Assembly: GCA_011371465.1 (NCBI GenBank)
Contig: DRQL01000062.1
Location: 1 to 11,190 of the forward strand
Direction: 5' to 3'
DNA length: 11,190 nucleotides
Source of the DNA: Gammaproteobacteria bacterium
GTDB lineage: Bacteria > Pseudomonadota > Gammaproteobacteria > DSM-19610
Below the pieces are notes generated by a model. It worked only from the letters and a program-made list of their open reading frames with translations. It had not been told where the DNA came from and ran no database searches. Numbering within the stretch: the first letter of the stretch is position 1; the number at the start of each line of letters is the position of its first letter. This document shows, piece after piece, positions 1 through 6,357 of this stretch. The translations under genes and the position numbers were made by a program.

Positions 1-75
1 GACGTGACCAGCAACGGCGTGAGCGCGGTATCCAGCCTGCGGAAAAGTTACTTCGCCAACCTGTTCAGCCGCTGA
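1..75 (+). CDS. 3' end of an unidentified gene (partial)
   Basis: Frame 1 is open from the window edge to a TGA at 73-75, giving 24 residues that end in SLRKSYFANLFSR. The GC-rich codon use matches the following gltX, so this is probably the C-terminus of a real gene. It is too short to assign to a family. The gap to gltX contains a plausible gltX promoter, so the two need not share a transcript. Confidence 0.5.
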   Translation, partial: DVTSNGVSAVSSLRKSYFANLFSR

Positions 76-98
76 GCGTCGTACCGGCTTCGTCGACA

Positions 99-127
99 TA
101 GGCAGCCGGGCCGGTTCGGGCTACAAT
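99..127 (+). promoter_or_regulatory. Candidate sigma70 promoter for gltX-glnS
   Basis: TACAAT at 122-127 matches the -10 consensus at 5 of 6 positions. TAGGCA at 99-104 matches the -35 consensus at 4 of 6, with a 17-nt spacer. Transcription would begin near 134. That is downstream of the ATG at 126 and so supports the gltX start at 162. This is seen by eye only. Confidence 0.42.
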
Positions 128-161
128 GCGCGCGTCGCTTTTTGCCCGTACCAAGGAAGTC

Positions 162-1586
162 ATGACCGTTCGCACCCGTTTCGCCCCCAGCCCGACCGGC
201 TACCTGCATATCGGCGGTGCCCGCACCGCGCTGTTTTCCTGGCTGTATGCCCGCAAGCACGGCGGCCAGTTCGTGTTGCGCATCGAGGACACCGATCTGG
301 AACGTTCCAGCGAGGCGTCCGTGAATGCCATCCTGGAAGGCATGACCTGGCTGGGCCTGGACTATGACGAGGGACCGTTCTACCAGACCAGCCGTTTCGA
401 GCGTTACGCGGAAGTGATCCAGCAGCTGATGGACAGCGGGCATGCCTACAAATGCTATTGCTCGAAGGAGCGACTGGAAAAGCTGCGCGAGAAGCAGATG
501 GCGAACAGGGAAAAACCGCGCTATGACGGTCACTGCAGCGCCGGTGTAGAGCCCCCGTCGCCGGATGCGCCCTTTGTCATCCGCTTCCGTAATCCGAAAG
601 AGGGCCATGTCGAGTTCGACGACCTGGTGCGCGGCCGTATCAGTATCAGCAACGACGAGCTCGACGACCTGATCATCGCGCGCAGTGACGGTTCGCCGAC
701 CTATAATCTAACGGTGGTGGTCGATGACAGCGACATGCGCATTTCGCACGTCATCCGCGGCGATGATCATATCAACAACACCCCGCGACAGATCAACATG
801 ATCCGCGCAATGGGACTGCAGGTACCGGTCTATGCGCATACCCCGATGATCCTGGGGGAAGACGGCAAGCGCCTGTCGAAGCGCCACGGCGCCGTCAGCG
901 TCATCCAGTACCGTGAGGACGGCTACCTGCCGGAGGCCCTGCTCAACTACCTGGTGCGGCTGGGCTGGTCACACGAAGATCAGGAGATCTTTTCCATCGA
1001 TGAAATGATCGAGCTGTTCGATATCAGCGACGTCAACCGGGCCGCTTCCGTGTTCAACACGGAAAAGCTGTTGTGGCTGAACCAGCACTACATCAAGGCG
1101 ACCGACCCGAAGCACATCGCCCGCCACCTGAGTCATCACCTCGGCCTGCGCGGCATCGACCCGACTAGCGGCCCCGATTTGCACGCCGTTGCGACTGTGC
1201 AGCATGAACGCGCCAAAACGCTGGTGGAGATGGCGGAGATCAGTGAGTTCTTCTACCGCGACTTCGACGAGTTCGATCACAAGTCCGCGAAAAAACACCT
1301 GAAAGCTGCCGCGCAGGAACCGCTGGAGAAGGTCAGGGAAGCCCTGGCAGCGCTGGAGGCGTGGGAGCCGGAGCCTATCTACGCCGCATTGACAGCGGTG
1401 GCAGAAGCCCTCGACCTGAAGATCGGTAAAGTGGCGCAACCCCTGCGGGTGGCCGTCGCCGGCCGTGCCGCCTCGCCCGGCATCGACGTGACCCTGCAGC
1501 TGGTGGGCAAGGAGGCTTGCCTGCGCCGCATCGACCGGGCACTCGATTATATCCGTCAGCGCGTTGCGCAGAGTGAATCCGCATGA
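162..1586 (+). CDS. gltX: Glutamyl-tRNA synthetase (GluRS)
   Basis: Class I aminoacyl-tRNA synthetase that charges tRNA-Glu with glutamate in the cytoplasm; 474 residues, the usual bacterial length. The N-terminal Rossmann fold opens with FAPSPTGYLHIGG, whose HIGH-type signature is HIGG at residues 16-19. The KMSKS-type signature is KRLSK at 236-240. The zinc-site residues C98, C100, Y121 and C125 are present at E. coli numbering, but position 127 (His in E. coli) is Ala, with a His at 124. The helical anticodon-binding region fills the C-terminal third. An in-frame ATG at 126 lies inside the likely -10 box. The ATG at 162 is preferred because AAGGAAG precedes it at 153-159 and the family N-terminus begins there. 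The stop overlaps the glnS start (ATGA), implying translational coupling. Confidence 0.97.
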   Translation: MTVRTRFAPSPTGYLHIGGARTALFSWLYARKHGGQFVLRIEDTDLERSSEASVNAILEGMTWLGLDYDEGPFYQTSRFERYAEVIQQLMDSGHAYKCYCSKERLEKLREKQMANREKPRYDGHCSAGVEPPSPDAPFVIRFRNPKEGHVEFDDLVRGRISISNDELDDLIIARSDGSPTYNLTVVVDDSDMRISHVIRGDDHINNTPRQINMIRAMGLQVPVYAHTPMILGEDGKRLSKRHGAVSVIQYREDGYLPEALLNYLVRLGWSHEDQEIFSIDEMIELFDISDVNRAASVFNTEKLLWLNQHYIKATDPKHIARHLSHHLGLRGIDPTSGPDLHAVATVQHERAKTLVEMAEISEFFYRDFDEFDHKSAKKHLKAAAQEPLEKVREALAALEAWEPEPIYAALTAVAEALDLKIGKVAQPLRVAVAGRAASPGIDVTLQLVGKEACLRRIDRALDYIRQRVAQSESA

Positions 1587-3274
1587 GCAGTGAAGACACG
1601 ACCCCCGCAAGCAATTTCATTCGCAACATCATCGATGCAGACCTGGCGGCGGGGAAAAACCAGGGCAAGGTAGCCACGCGTTTTCCCCCCGAGCCAAACG
1701 GCTACCTGCACATCGGCCACGCCAAATCCATCTGCCTGAACTTCGGTATCGCCATTGATTACCAGGGTACCTGCAACCTGCGTTTCGACGACACCAACCC
1801 GCACAAGGAAAACATCGAGTTTGTCGAGGCCATCCAGCGCGACGTGCGGTGGCTGGGCTACGACTGGGGCGACCGGCTGTTTTATGCCTCGGATTACTTT
1901 GAGCAGTTGTATGATTACGCGGTGCAGCTGATCAAAAAGGGCAAGGCCTATGTCTGTGACCTGACCCCGGAACAGACTCGTGAATACCGCGGCACCCTGA
2001 CCGAGCCGGGCCGGGACAGTCCCTACCGCGAGCGCAGCGTCGAGGAAAACCTGGACCTGTTTGCGCGCATGCGCGCCGGCGAGTTTGCCGATGGCGAGCG
2101 CATCCTGCGCGCCCGCATCGACATGGCCTCCCCGAACATGAACCTGCGTGACCCGGCCATCTACCGCATCCGCCACGGCGCCGTGCACCACCAGACCGGT
2201 GAGGCCTGGAGCATCTACCCGATGTATGACTTCACCCACTGCCTGTCGGACTCCATCGAGGGCATCACGCACTCGCTGTGTACGCTGGAATTCGAGGACC
2301 ACCGGCCGCTGTACGACTGGTTCCTGGATGAACTTGAGGTCGAGTGTCACCCGCAGCAGATCGAGTTTTCCCGGCTGGAGCTGGAGTACACCATCACCAG
2401 CAAACGCAAGCTCACCCAGCTGGTCGATGAAGGACATGTCGAGGACTGGGACGACCCGCGCATGCCCACCATCGCCGGTATGCGGCGGCGCGGCTATCCG
2501 CCGGGCGCCATCCGGGATTTCTGCGAACGTATCGGCGTGACCAAGTCCGGTAACAACGTCGAGATGGGCGTGCTGGAAAACTGCGTGCGGGAGAACCTGA
2601 ACGTGCATGCCCCGCGGCGCATGGCAGTGCTGCACCCGCTGAAGGTCGTCATTACCAACTACCCGGAAGGGCAGGTGGAAGAGTTGCAGGCGGCCAATCA
2701 CCCGCAGGACGAGTCCATGGGCACCCGCACCCTGCCGTTTGCGCGAGAGCTGTATATCGAACGGGAGGACTTCCGCGAAGAGGCCCCGAAGAAGTTCAAG
2801 CGCCTCGTCACCGGCGGGGAAGTGCGCCTGCGCAACGCCTATGTCATCCGTTGCGACGAAGTCATCAGGGACAGCCAGGGCGAGATTATCGAGCTGCGCT
2901 GCAGCTACGACCCCGAGACCCTGTCGAAGAACCCGGAAGGCCGCAAGGTCAAGGGCGTCATCCACTGGGTATCCGCCCGGCACAGCATCGTAGCGGAGGT
3001 GCGCCTGTACGACCGTCTGTTCAGCCATCCCAACCCGGATAGTGCCAAAGAGGGCGGGGAATTTACCGACTACCTCAACCCGGAATCGCTGCTCACCCTG
3101 ACCCGCTGCCGGCTGGAGCCCAGCCTGGCCGACGCCCGGTCGGGTGAGCAGATCCAGTTCGAGCGCGAAGGTTATTTCTGCGTCGACCCGGACCACCGCC
3201 ACGATCGACCAATATTCAACCGTACCGTGACCTTGCGTGATTCCTGGGCGCGCATCGAGCAGAAAAATGGCTGA
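1583..3274 (+). CDS. glnS: Glutaminyl-tRNA synthetase (GlnRS)
   Basis: Charges tRNA-Gln directly with glutamine, so this route does not need the Glu-tRNA-Gln amidotransferase. At 563 residues it is close to E. coli GlnRS (554). The signature PPEPNGYLHIGHAKS places HIGH at residues 43-46, and the KMSKS equivalent ITSKRKL is at 271-277. The long C-terminal half corresponds to the beta-barrel anticodon-binding domains and ends in a family-like segment around FNRTVTLRDSW. The start ATG overlaps the gltX TGA by 4 bp, so the two paralogous synthetases form one translationally coupled unit. The tRNA-Ala promoter begins 17 bp after the stop, and no convincing hairpin terminator lies in between. Confidence 0.97.
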   Translation: MSSEDTTPASNFIRNIIDADLAAGKNQGKVATRFPPEPNGYLHIGHAKSICLNFGIAIDYQGTCNLRFDDTNPHKENIEFVEAIQRDVRWLGYDWGDRLFYASDYFEQLYDYAVQLIKKGKAYVCDLTPEQTREYRGTLTEPGRDSPYRERSVEENLDLFARMRAGEFADGERILRARIDMASPNMNLRDPAIYRIRHGAVHHQTGEAWSIYPMYDFTHCLSDSIEGITHSLCTLEFEDHRPLYDWFLDELEVECHPQQIEFSRLELEYTITSKRKLTQLVDEGHVEDWDDPRMPTIAGMRRRGYPPGAIRDFCERIGVTKSGNNVEMGVLENCVRENLNVHAPRRMAVLHPLKVVITNYPEGQVEELQAANHPQDESMGTRTLPFARELYIEREDFREEAPKKFKRLVTGGEVRLRNAYVIRCDEVIRDSQGEIIELRCSYDPETLSKNPEGRKVKGVIHWVSARHSIVAEVRLYDRLFSHPNPDSAKEGGEFTDYLNPESLLTLTRCRLEPSLADARSGEQIQFEREGYFCVDPDHRHDRPIFNRTVTLRDSWARIEQKNG

Positions 3275-3291
3275 TTTCCACCGGCTTTTTA

Positions 3292-3320
3292 TTGACACTT
3301 CCGGGCGGGTATCGTAGAGT
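3292..3320 (+). promoter_or_regulatory. Promoter of tRNA-Ala with GC-rich discriminator
   Basis: A perfect -35 box, TTGACA at 3292-3297, is followed by exactly 17 nt and then TAGAGT at 3315-3320, which matches the -10 consensus at 4 of 6 positions. The next bases, GCGCGG, form a GC-rich discriminator of the kind found at stable-RNA promoters under stringent (ppGpp) control. The tRNA begins 16 nt after the -10 box. The promoter layout is seen directly; stringent control is inferred. Confidence 0.72.
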
Positions 3321-3336
3321 GCGCGGCTCACTTTCC

Positions 3337-3412
3337 GGGGCTATAGCTCAGCTGGGAGAGCACTTGCATGGCATGCAAGGGGTCGGCGGTTCGATCCCGC
3401 CTAGCTCCACCA
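3337..3412 (+). tRNA. tRNA-Ala (anticodon GGC)
   Basis: A 76-nt cloverleaf. Acceptor GGGGCTA pairs with TAGCTCC, the D-arm is GCTC/GAGC, and the anticodon stem CTTGC/GCAAG encloses the loop ATGGCAT (anticodon GGC). The T-arm is GGCGG/CCGCC with loop TTCGATC. The discriminator is A and the CCA end is encoded. The acceptor contains the G3:U70 wobble, the main identity element for alanyl-tRNA synthetase, which independently confirms the assignment. It reads GCC and GCU codons. Confidence 0.97.
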
Positions 3413-3458
3413 GATTCACAGGTGAACCGCCTGTTGATTCACGGAAAGGTTGACGGAA

Positions 3459-3653
3459 ATGGAGCGCCTGGGCCCGTACACGGTCTATGCAGGAATCGTC
3501 CTGATCCTGGTGGGATTGATCGGGGGATTCGCGGCGCTGTTCCATGATGCCGATGGTGTCGCTGTGAACATACTGGTACTGGTACCGCTCGGCTTTGTCG
3601 CCCTGCTGGTCGGGACCGTCGTTTCACAGCTGATGACGCCACCAAAGCAGTAA
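3459..3653 (+). CDS. Small two-helix membrane protein of unknown function
   Basis: A 64-residue protein not recognised as a named family. Two hydrophobic stretches, about residues 8-28 (YAGIVLILVGLIGGFAALF) and 37-59 (NILVLVPLGFVALLVGTVV), are joined by a short acidic turn (HDADG). This suggests a helical hairpin in the inner membrane with short polar ends, the last being TPPKQ. AAAGG at 3445-3449 lies 9 nt before the ATG at 3459. An in-frame TTG at 3450 directly abuts that site and is therefore unlikely to be the start. The gene lies between two tRNA genes on the same strand, 5 bp before tRNA-Glu, so the three may share the tRNA-Ala promoter. A coding-like base pattern and clean hydrophobic periodicity support a real gene. 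Confidence 0.7.
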   Translation: MERLGPYTVYAGIVLILVGLIGGFAALFHDADGVAVNILVLVPLGFVALLVGTVVSQLMTPPKQ

Positions 3654-3658
3654 AATCC

Positions 3659-3734
<76 letters not shown>

Positions 3735-3772
3735 TATTTCATTTAAATCAATAAGATATGCGCACGGTTGGC

Positions 3773-3792
3773 ATCGGTCTTTCAAGGCCGAT
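3773..3792 (+). terminator. Possible terminator-like hairpin after tRNA-Glu
   Basis: ATCGGTCT-TTCA-AGGCCGAT can form an 8-bp stem with one G-U pair and a 4-nt loop, followed by TTTGT. The trailing T-run is poor, so it is a weak intrinsic terminator at best. It sits 38 bp after tRNA-Glu and before the converging antitoxin gene, where a terminator would be expected. Confidence 0.3.
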
Positions 3793-3858
3793 TTGTCAGT
3801 CTGGTTTCACCAGCTTGTCATACACGTTGCCGGACCCCTTTGACCTCTACTCTGTGTT

Positions 3859-4089
3859 TCAGGCAGCCTGGAAATGCCTGATGTCGACTTCCACGCCTGC
3901 ATTCACGGCATTGTCGGCTTCCTTTAGCAACTGCCTGGTCACTGCTTCATCGACGTAGGATTCTCCACAGTTCTCACATACGCGCGCGGGCACGTCCTTA
4001 AATACCAGTGTTACGTCATTCCTCTCCAGGGTGACGGTAGTTGTTCCGGCATCAAGTTCACCATGTTTACAAATAACGCATTGCATCAT
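3859..4089 (-). CDS. YgiT-type zinc-finger antitoxin (MqsA N-terminal-like)
   Basis: A 76-residue protein with two CxxC knuckles, C4-x2-C7 (MQCVICKHG) and C38-x2-C41 (VCENCGE), the zinc-binding pattern of the YgiT/MqsA N-terminal domain. The downstream segment YVDEAVTRQLLKEAD and the C-terminus ending in IRHF also resemble short YgiT-type antitoxins. It lacks the Xre-type helix-turn-helix domain of full MqsA. The likely role is to neutralise the DUF4258 toxin encoded just upstream. An in-frame ATG at 4122 gives a longer reading. The ATG at 4089 is preferred because AGGAG (4096-4100) lies 6 nt before it and the conserved domain begins there. The four cysteines and intact frame suggest it is functional. 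The ribosome binding site lies inside the ancestral 3' end of the toxin gene. Confidence 0.85.
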   Translation of the reverse strand: MMQCVICKHGELDAGTTTVTLERNDVTLVFKDVPARVCENCGESYVDEAVTRQLLKEADNAVNAGVEVDIRHFQAA

Positions 4090-4136
4090 TGCAATCTCCT
4101 GTGCCTGAACTCGTGATTCCATCGCTCAGGATCGGG
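4086..4136 (-). pseudogene. Orphaned 3' end of the DUF4258 toxin gene
   Basis: Directly after the toxin's TAA (4137-4139) the same frame encodes PDPERWNHEFRHRRLQ and then TGA at 4086-4088. The PDPxxW...FRxRR pattern following VY is what DUF4258 proteins usually show at the C-terminus. The TGA overlaps the antitoxin ATG as ATGA, the standard spacing for coupled toxin-antitoxin genes. A single base change (GAA, CAA or AAA to TAA) explains the break. The piece is no longer translated as part of the toxin unless the TAA is read through. Confidence 0.7.
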
Positions 4137-4373
4137 TTAATAAACTGTAATGATAATATCTGCTTCGTCGGTTTCAGCGACTACGATATGTATCGGCCGG
4201 TTGTCTGACCACCCAAGCACCAGCTTGCTGGGATATGGTACATCATGTGGGTAACTTTCGATCACCTCGCCAGTCGATAACACTGCATGAACAGCTTCCT
4301 CGCTAATCCGGCGCTCAAACATGCGTTTGATTGCATGAGCGCGGTATATCACGGTTCGCTTCCCTTCGGCCAT
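4137..4373 (-). CDS. DUF4258 toxin, probably C-terminally truncated
   Basis: A 78-residue protein matching the DUF4258 pattern: an N-terminal HA-x3-RM-x2-R motif (HAIKRMFERRI, about residues 13-23), a central GEVIESYPHDVPYPSKL segment, and a strand with PIHIVVAE before IIITVY. DUF4258 proteins are commonly paired with YgiT-type antitoxins, as here, and are treated as RelE/BrnT-like putative RNase toxins; the activity is inferred from family, not seen. The protein ends at TVY with TAA. The same frame then continues PDPERWNHEFRHRRLQ to a TGA overlapping the antitoxin ATG, so this TAA looks like a nonsense mutation that removes the last 17 residues of a 95-residue ancestor. No strong Shine-Dalgarno site precedes the ATG. 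Confidence 0.78.
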   Translation of the reverse strand: MAEGKRTVIYRAHAIKRMFERRISEEAVHAVLSTGEVIESYPHDVPYPSKLVLGWSDNRPIHIVVAETDEADIIITVY

Positions 4374-4760
4374 GTACGTACTTTATCAGTATCAAATGTT
4401 TTGGGGGAACCCTGATCCTGACGCCGTTATAGTGCAAGCCGCTGGTACTTCATTATTTTATTGATAATAAGATGGAAACTGCGGGTAACCTTCAAAACAG
4501 GAATAGGAACGCCTCCCCTTGGGGACGCCATTTTCTCTTGTAATTTATTGAAAAATATGAAAATAAAACACGGGTTTAACGAAAAAGCACCAGCTAACGC
4601 AAGCTATTGGTTTGGCGAATAAATTAAACGGGAGCTCGTTATCTACAGGGTTCCTGTTTATTGATACCATCGGAACTGTAACCTGTGATGATGCTCCGGC
4701 GCATGATGGTGTGGTACGGAAATTTTCATCAAAATTCAATAACTGAGTGAAATCCAGAAA
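4374..4760. other. Non-coding stretch between toxin gene and GST gene
   Basis: This 387-bp A+T-rich region has no convincing gene. It contains the upstream region of the minus-strand toxin gene (4374-4512), where no promoter stands out, and the second att-like repeat (4513-4531). The leader of the GST gene follows. A short hairpin ACAGG-GTT-CCTGT lies at 4645-4657. A minus-strand reading frame across 4545-4910 overlaps the GST gene, resembles nothing known and is judged spurious. Confidence 0.6.
4513..4531 (+). repeat. att-like direct repeat, distal copy
   Basis: An exact 19-bp copy of the tRNA-Glu 3' end (3717-3735), offset by 796 bp in direct orientation. Homology stops abruptly on the left (only scattered matches over the preceding six bases), as expected for a crossover-generated att copy. 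It is followed by ATTTTCTCTT. With the CCCC/GGGG stem this looks like the original 3' flank of the tRNA gene before insertion. Confidence 0.72.
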
Positions 4761-5411
4761 ATGCTGCTTTTTGATGCTTTGAGCCCGGGTCCACGCACAG
4801 TACGAATGTACCTGCTTGAGAAAAACCTGGTTCTTCAAACCCGGGAAATTGATGTCTTTGCAGGCGAGAATCGGCAACACCCGTTTCTTGGATATAATCC
4901 TGCAGGACAACTTCCGACCCTCAAGCTTGATAGTGGAATTTGCATATCAGAGTCGGTCGCAATTGTTGAATATCTGGAAGAATTACAGCCCGATCCAGTC
5001 CTGATTGGAAGCACTCCTGAAGAGCGGGCAATTACGCGTCAGTGGCTGCGACGAGTAGAATTTAATATCACTGAGTTTATCCACAATGCGTACCACTACG
5101 CAGAGGGTATTGACCGTTTTAAAACCCGAATCCCGGTAGCAGCAGAGGCTGCAAGTGGCTTGAAGGCGGTTGCACAGGACAGAATTGCCTGGCTCGATTC
5201 AATGATGGGAAATGGTGCGTTTCTGGTGCCGGACCGCTTTACCGTGGCTGATATCTGGCTGTATGTATGGCTTGATTTCGGAACTTCGGTTGGCCAGCCT
5301 TTTGACCGCACTTTGCCTAACATTACGCCATGGTTTGATCGTATTGCCGCACGCCCAAGCGCAACGGGCAGCCTTCATCCGAAATCTCAAGGGGTAGGCG
5401 TGCGTGGTTGA
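4761..5411 (+). CDS. Glutathione S-transferase family protein
   Basis: 216 residues with the two-domain GST layout. The N-terminal thioredoxin-like domain (about 1-80) carries an LSPGPRTVRM loop at the position of the catalytic Ser/Cys, the cis-proline motif GQLPTL, and the glutathione-binding ES motif in ISESVAIVEYL. The C-terminal all-helical domain contains FLVPDRFTVADIWLYVWLDF, matching the conserved N-capping box (TxxD) and hydrophobic core of GSTs. Such proteins conjugate or reduce substrates with glutathione in the cytoplasm; the substrate cannot be told. The start has no good Shine-Dalgarno site. The gene lies just outside the att-flanked segment, in more A+T-rich DNA than gltX-glnS, and converges with the ferredoxin gene. 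Confidence 0.9.
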   Translation: MLLFDALSPGPRTVRMYLLEKNLVLQTREIDVFAGENRQHPFLGYNPAGQLPTLKLDSGICISESVAIVEYLEELQPDPVLIGSTPEERAITRQWLRRVEFNITEFIHNAYHYAEGIDRFKTRIPVAAEAASGLKAVAQDRIAWLDSMMGNGAFLVPDRFTVADIWLYVWLDFGTSVGQPFDRTLPNITPWFDRIAARPSATGSLHPKSQGVGVRG

Positions 5412-5541
5412 TTGCGAACAGTCAGTATCCAGGTATATATGCGAGCCCGGGTTGTGCGTCCGGCGCATGCATGAATTATTCACCTGTCAATGTCAAATCC
5501 CTTTTCGTGCTCACTGATCAGGTATCCCTTCGCATGAGTCT

Positions 5542-5751
5542 TTAATGGTCAGTCGTGCCTTCCACAGGCACAAGATTCAGTGCACCCGATGGACAGTTTT
5601 CTACAACTGTCCTGATCCGGCTGATATCGGCACCTTGCTCATTTATTACGAACTGGTCACCCTTTAACATAAACACTTCCGGTAGCGAACGTACACAGTT
5701 ACCGCTATGCGTACAAATGTTTTCATTCCAGATTACTTTTTCCACTTTCAT
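5542..5751 (-). CDS. Single-cluster ferredoxin, YjdI/Fer4_19 type
   Basis: 69 residues. The motif C13-T-H-S-G-N-C19-V followed by RSLPEVF, and a distal C53-P-S-G-AL, is the signature of the divergent mono-cluster ferredoxin family that includes E. coli YjdI. Three cysteines plus the conserved His and Gly are present; the cluster type ([4Fe-4S] or [3Fe-4S]) cannot be told. It is a small soluble electron carrier with unknown partner. An upstream in-frame ATG at 5826 would add 25 residues with no family resemblance. The ATG at 5751 is preferred because AGAGG lies just upstream (5754-5758) and the conserved region begins there. The acetyltransferase gene often found beside yjdI is absent. It converges with the GST gene across 130 bp. 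Confidence 0.88.
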   Translation of the reverse strand: MKVEKVIWNENICTHSGNCVRSLPEVFMLKGDQFVINEQGADISRIRTVVENCPSGALNLVPVEGTTDH

Positions 5752-5944
5752 TACCTCTGTTTTCCAGATCCCGGGTCGAAACCACGTAAAGGGGACTCCC
5801 GGCCAGGCGGGTGTCGTACTCAACAAGGACTATTTTGCAGCACCTGGCCTCATCACGGAATCACTATTACAGCCTTGCCCGGGAATCACGCACGCGCTGG
5901 TTAAAAACGAAAGAAATACAAGTTTGCGTTGAGACAGGCTGCTC

Positions 5945-5968
5945 TATAAAGCGGACCATTAATAATGG
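5945..5968 (+). promoter_or_regulatory. Candidate promoter -10 box with adjacent palindrome
   Basis: TATAAA at 5945-5950 matches the -10 consensus at 5 of 6 positions; the best -35 (TTGCGT, 5924-5929) is poor and only 15 nt away. Six bases later comes CCATTAATAATGG (5956-5968), a perfect palindrome around one central base, placed where an operator could cover the start point. No gene follows closely on this strand. Confidence 0.25.
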
Positions 5969-6084
5969 CAGTTTCGGTGCGGGCCGGACAAAAACCCGAC
6001 ACCAGAAAATTAACCGTCTCAACCACACTCATGCACTACCTGTGCCAATATCTGTCAGGCAATTTGTACCCGGATTTCAGGGGG

Positions 6085-6149
6085 TGATTCAATGTCAGAA
6101 GGGGTGGATGGGTTAATACCTGAACACCGTGTGTTCCAGTATTGAATCA
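6085..6149. repeat. 9-bp inverted repeat enclosing a short hairpin
   Basis: TGATTCAAT at 6085-6093 is the exact reverse complement of ATTGAATCA at 6141-6149, separated by 47 nt. Within that gap GAACAC (6122-6127) and GTGTTC (6131-6136) form a 6-bp hairpin with a 3-nt loop. A further GTGATTCA copy follows at 6151-6158. The arrangement could fold as a stem-loop RNA or bind a dimeric regulator; the function is unknown. Confidence 0.4.
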
Positions 6150-6344
6150 GGTGATTCACTGCGCCCTGCGAATTCCTGACTTCATGCAGGGGTGGCTCCG
6201 GGTGTTTGAACATGAGCAGTTAACTGTCACGTTTATGGGACACTTCGTTTGTGCGTGATGGTCAGAAGATGCCTGTGATTTATTCCTGTGCAGCCCGCAA
6301 GGATTAATTATTCCGGGGTTCTCAAAGTTCCCACGGATAATAGG

Positions 6345-6350
6345 TATACT
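6345..6350 (+). promoter_or_regulatory. Candidate -10 box of the secreted-protein/thioredoxin pair
   Basis: TATACT matches the -10 consensus at 5 of 6 positions. Seven bases separate it from the ATG at 6358, so transcription would start at or one base before the start codon and give a leaderless mRNA. No recognisable -35 lies at 16-18 nt. Confidence 0.4.
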
Positions 6351-6357
6351 GTAAATC

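Larger units (their letters stand above)
5752..6357. other. Long intergenic stretch with inverted repeats, no convincing gene
   Basis: 606 bp separate the divergent ferredoxin and secreted-protein genes. The longest open frame, 5811-6116 on the plus strand (101 residues), resembles no known family and has no ribosome binding site. Structural features are a TATAAA box (5945-5950) followed by the palindrome CCATTA-A-TAATGG (5956-5968), a 9-bp inverted repeat (6085-6093 / 6141-6149), and a hairpin GAACAC-CGT-GTGTTC (6122-6136). It may hold regulatory DNA or a small RNA; nothing proves it. Confidence 0.5.

Noticed and set aside
969..1677. Minus-strand frames across gltX
   Set aside because: They are shadows of GluRS codons, without ribosome binding sites or recognisable motifs.
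1556..3331. 591-residue open frame on the minus strand across glnS
   Set aside because: It is the antisense of a highly conserved GlnRS gene in GC-rich DNA, where long spurious antisense frames are common; the peptide resembles no family.
3414..3441. Palindromic TTCAC-AG-GTGAA and repeated GATTCAC after tRNA-Ala
   Set aside because: Short arms and no T-run; this does not form a convincing terminator and is probably chance or tRNA trailer sequence.
3450..3461. TTG start for the two-helix mini-protein
   Set aside because: The AAAGG site directly abuts the TTG, whereas it sits 9 nt before the ATG at 3459.
4451..4475. IHF-like site (TTATTTTATTGATAA) beside the distal att copy
   Set aside because: It departs from the IHF consensus in the YAA half and such A+T-rich matches are common, so it is not counted as evidence for the integration system.
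4545..4910. 121-residue minus-strand frame before and across the GST start
   Set aside because: It overlaps the conserved GST N-terminus on the opposite strand and shows no domain pattern.
5811..6116. 101-residue plus-strand frame in the long intergenic stretch
   Set aside because: It has no Shine-Dalgarno site and no family resemblance. The amino-acid mix looks random, and it overlaps the ferredoxin leader region.
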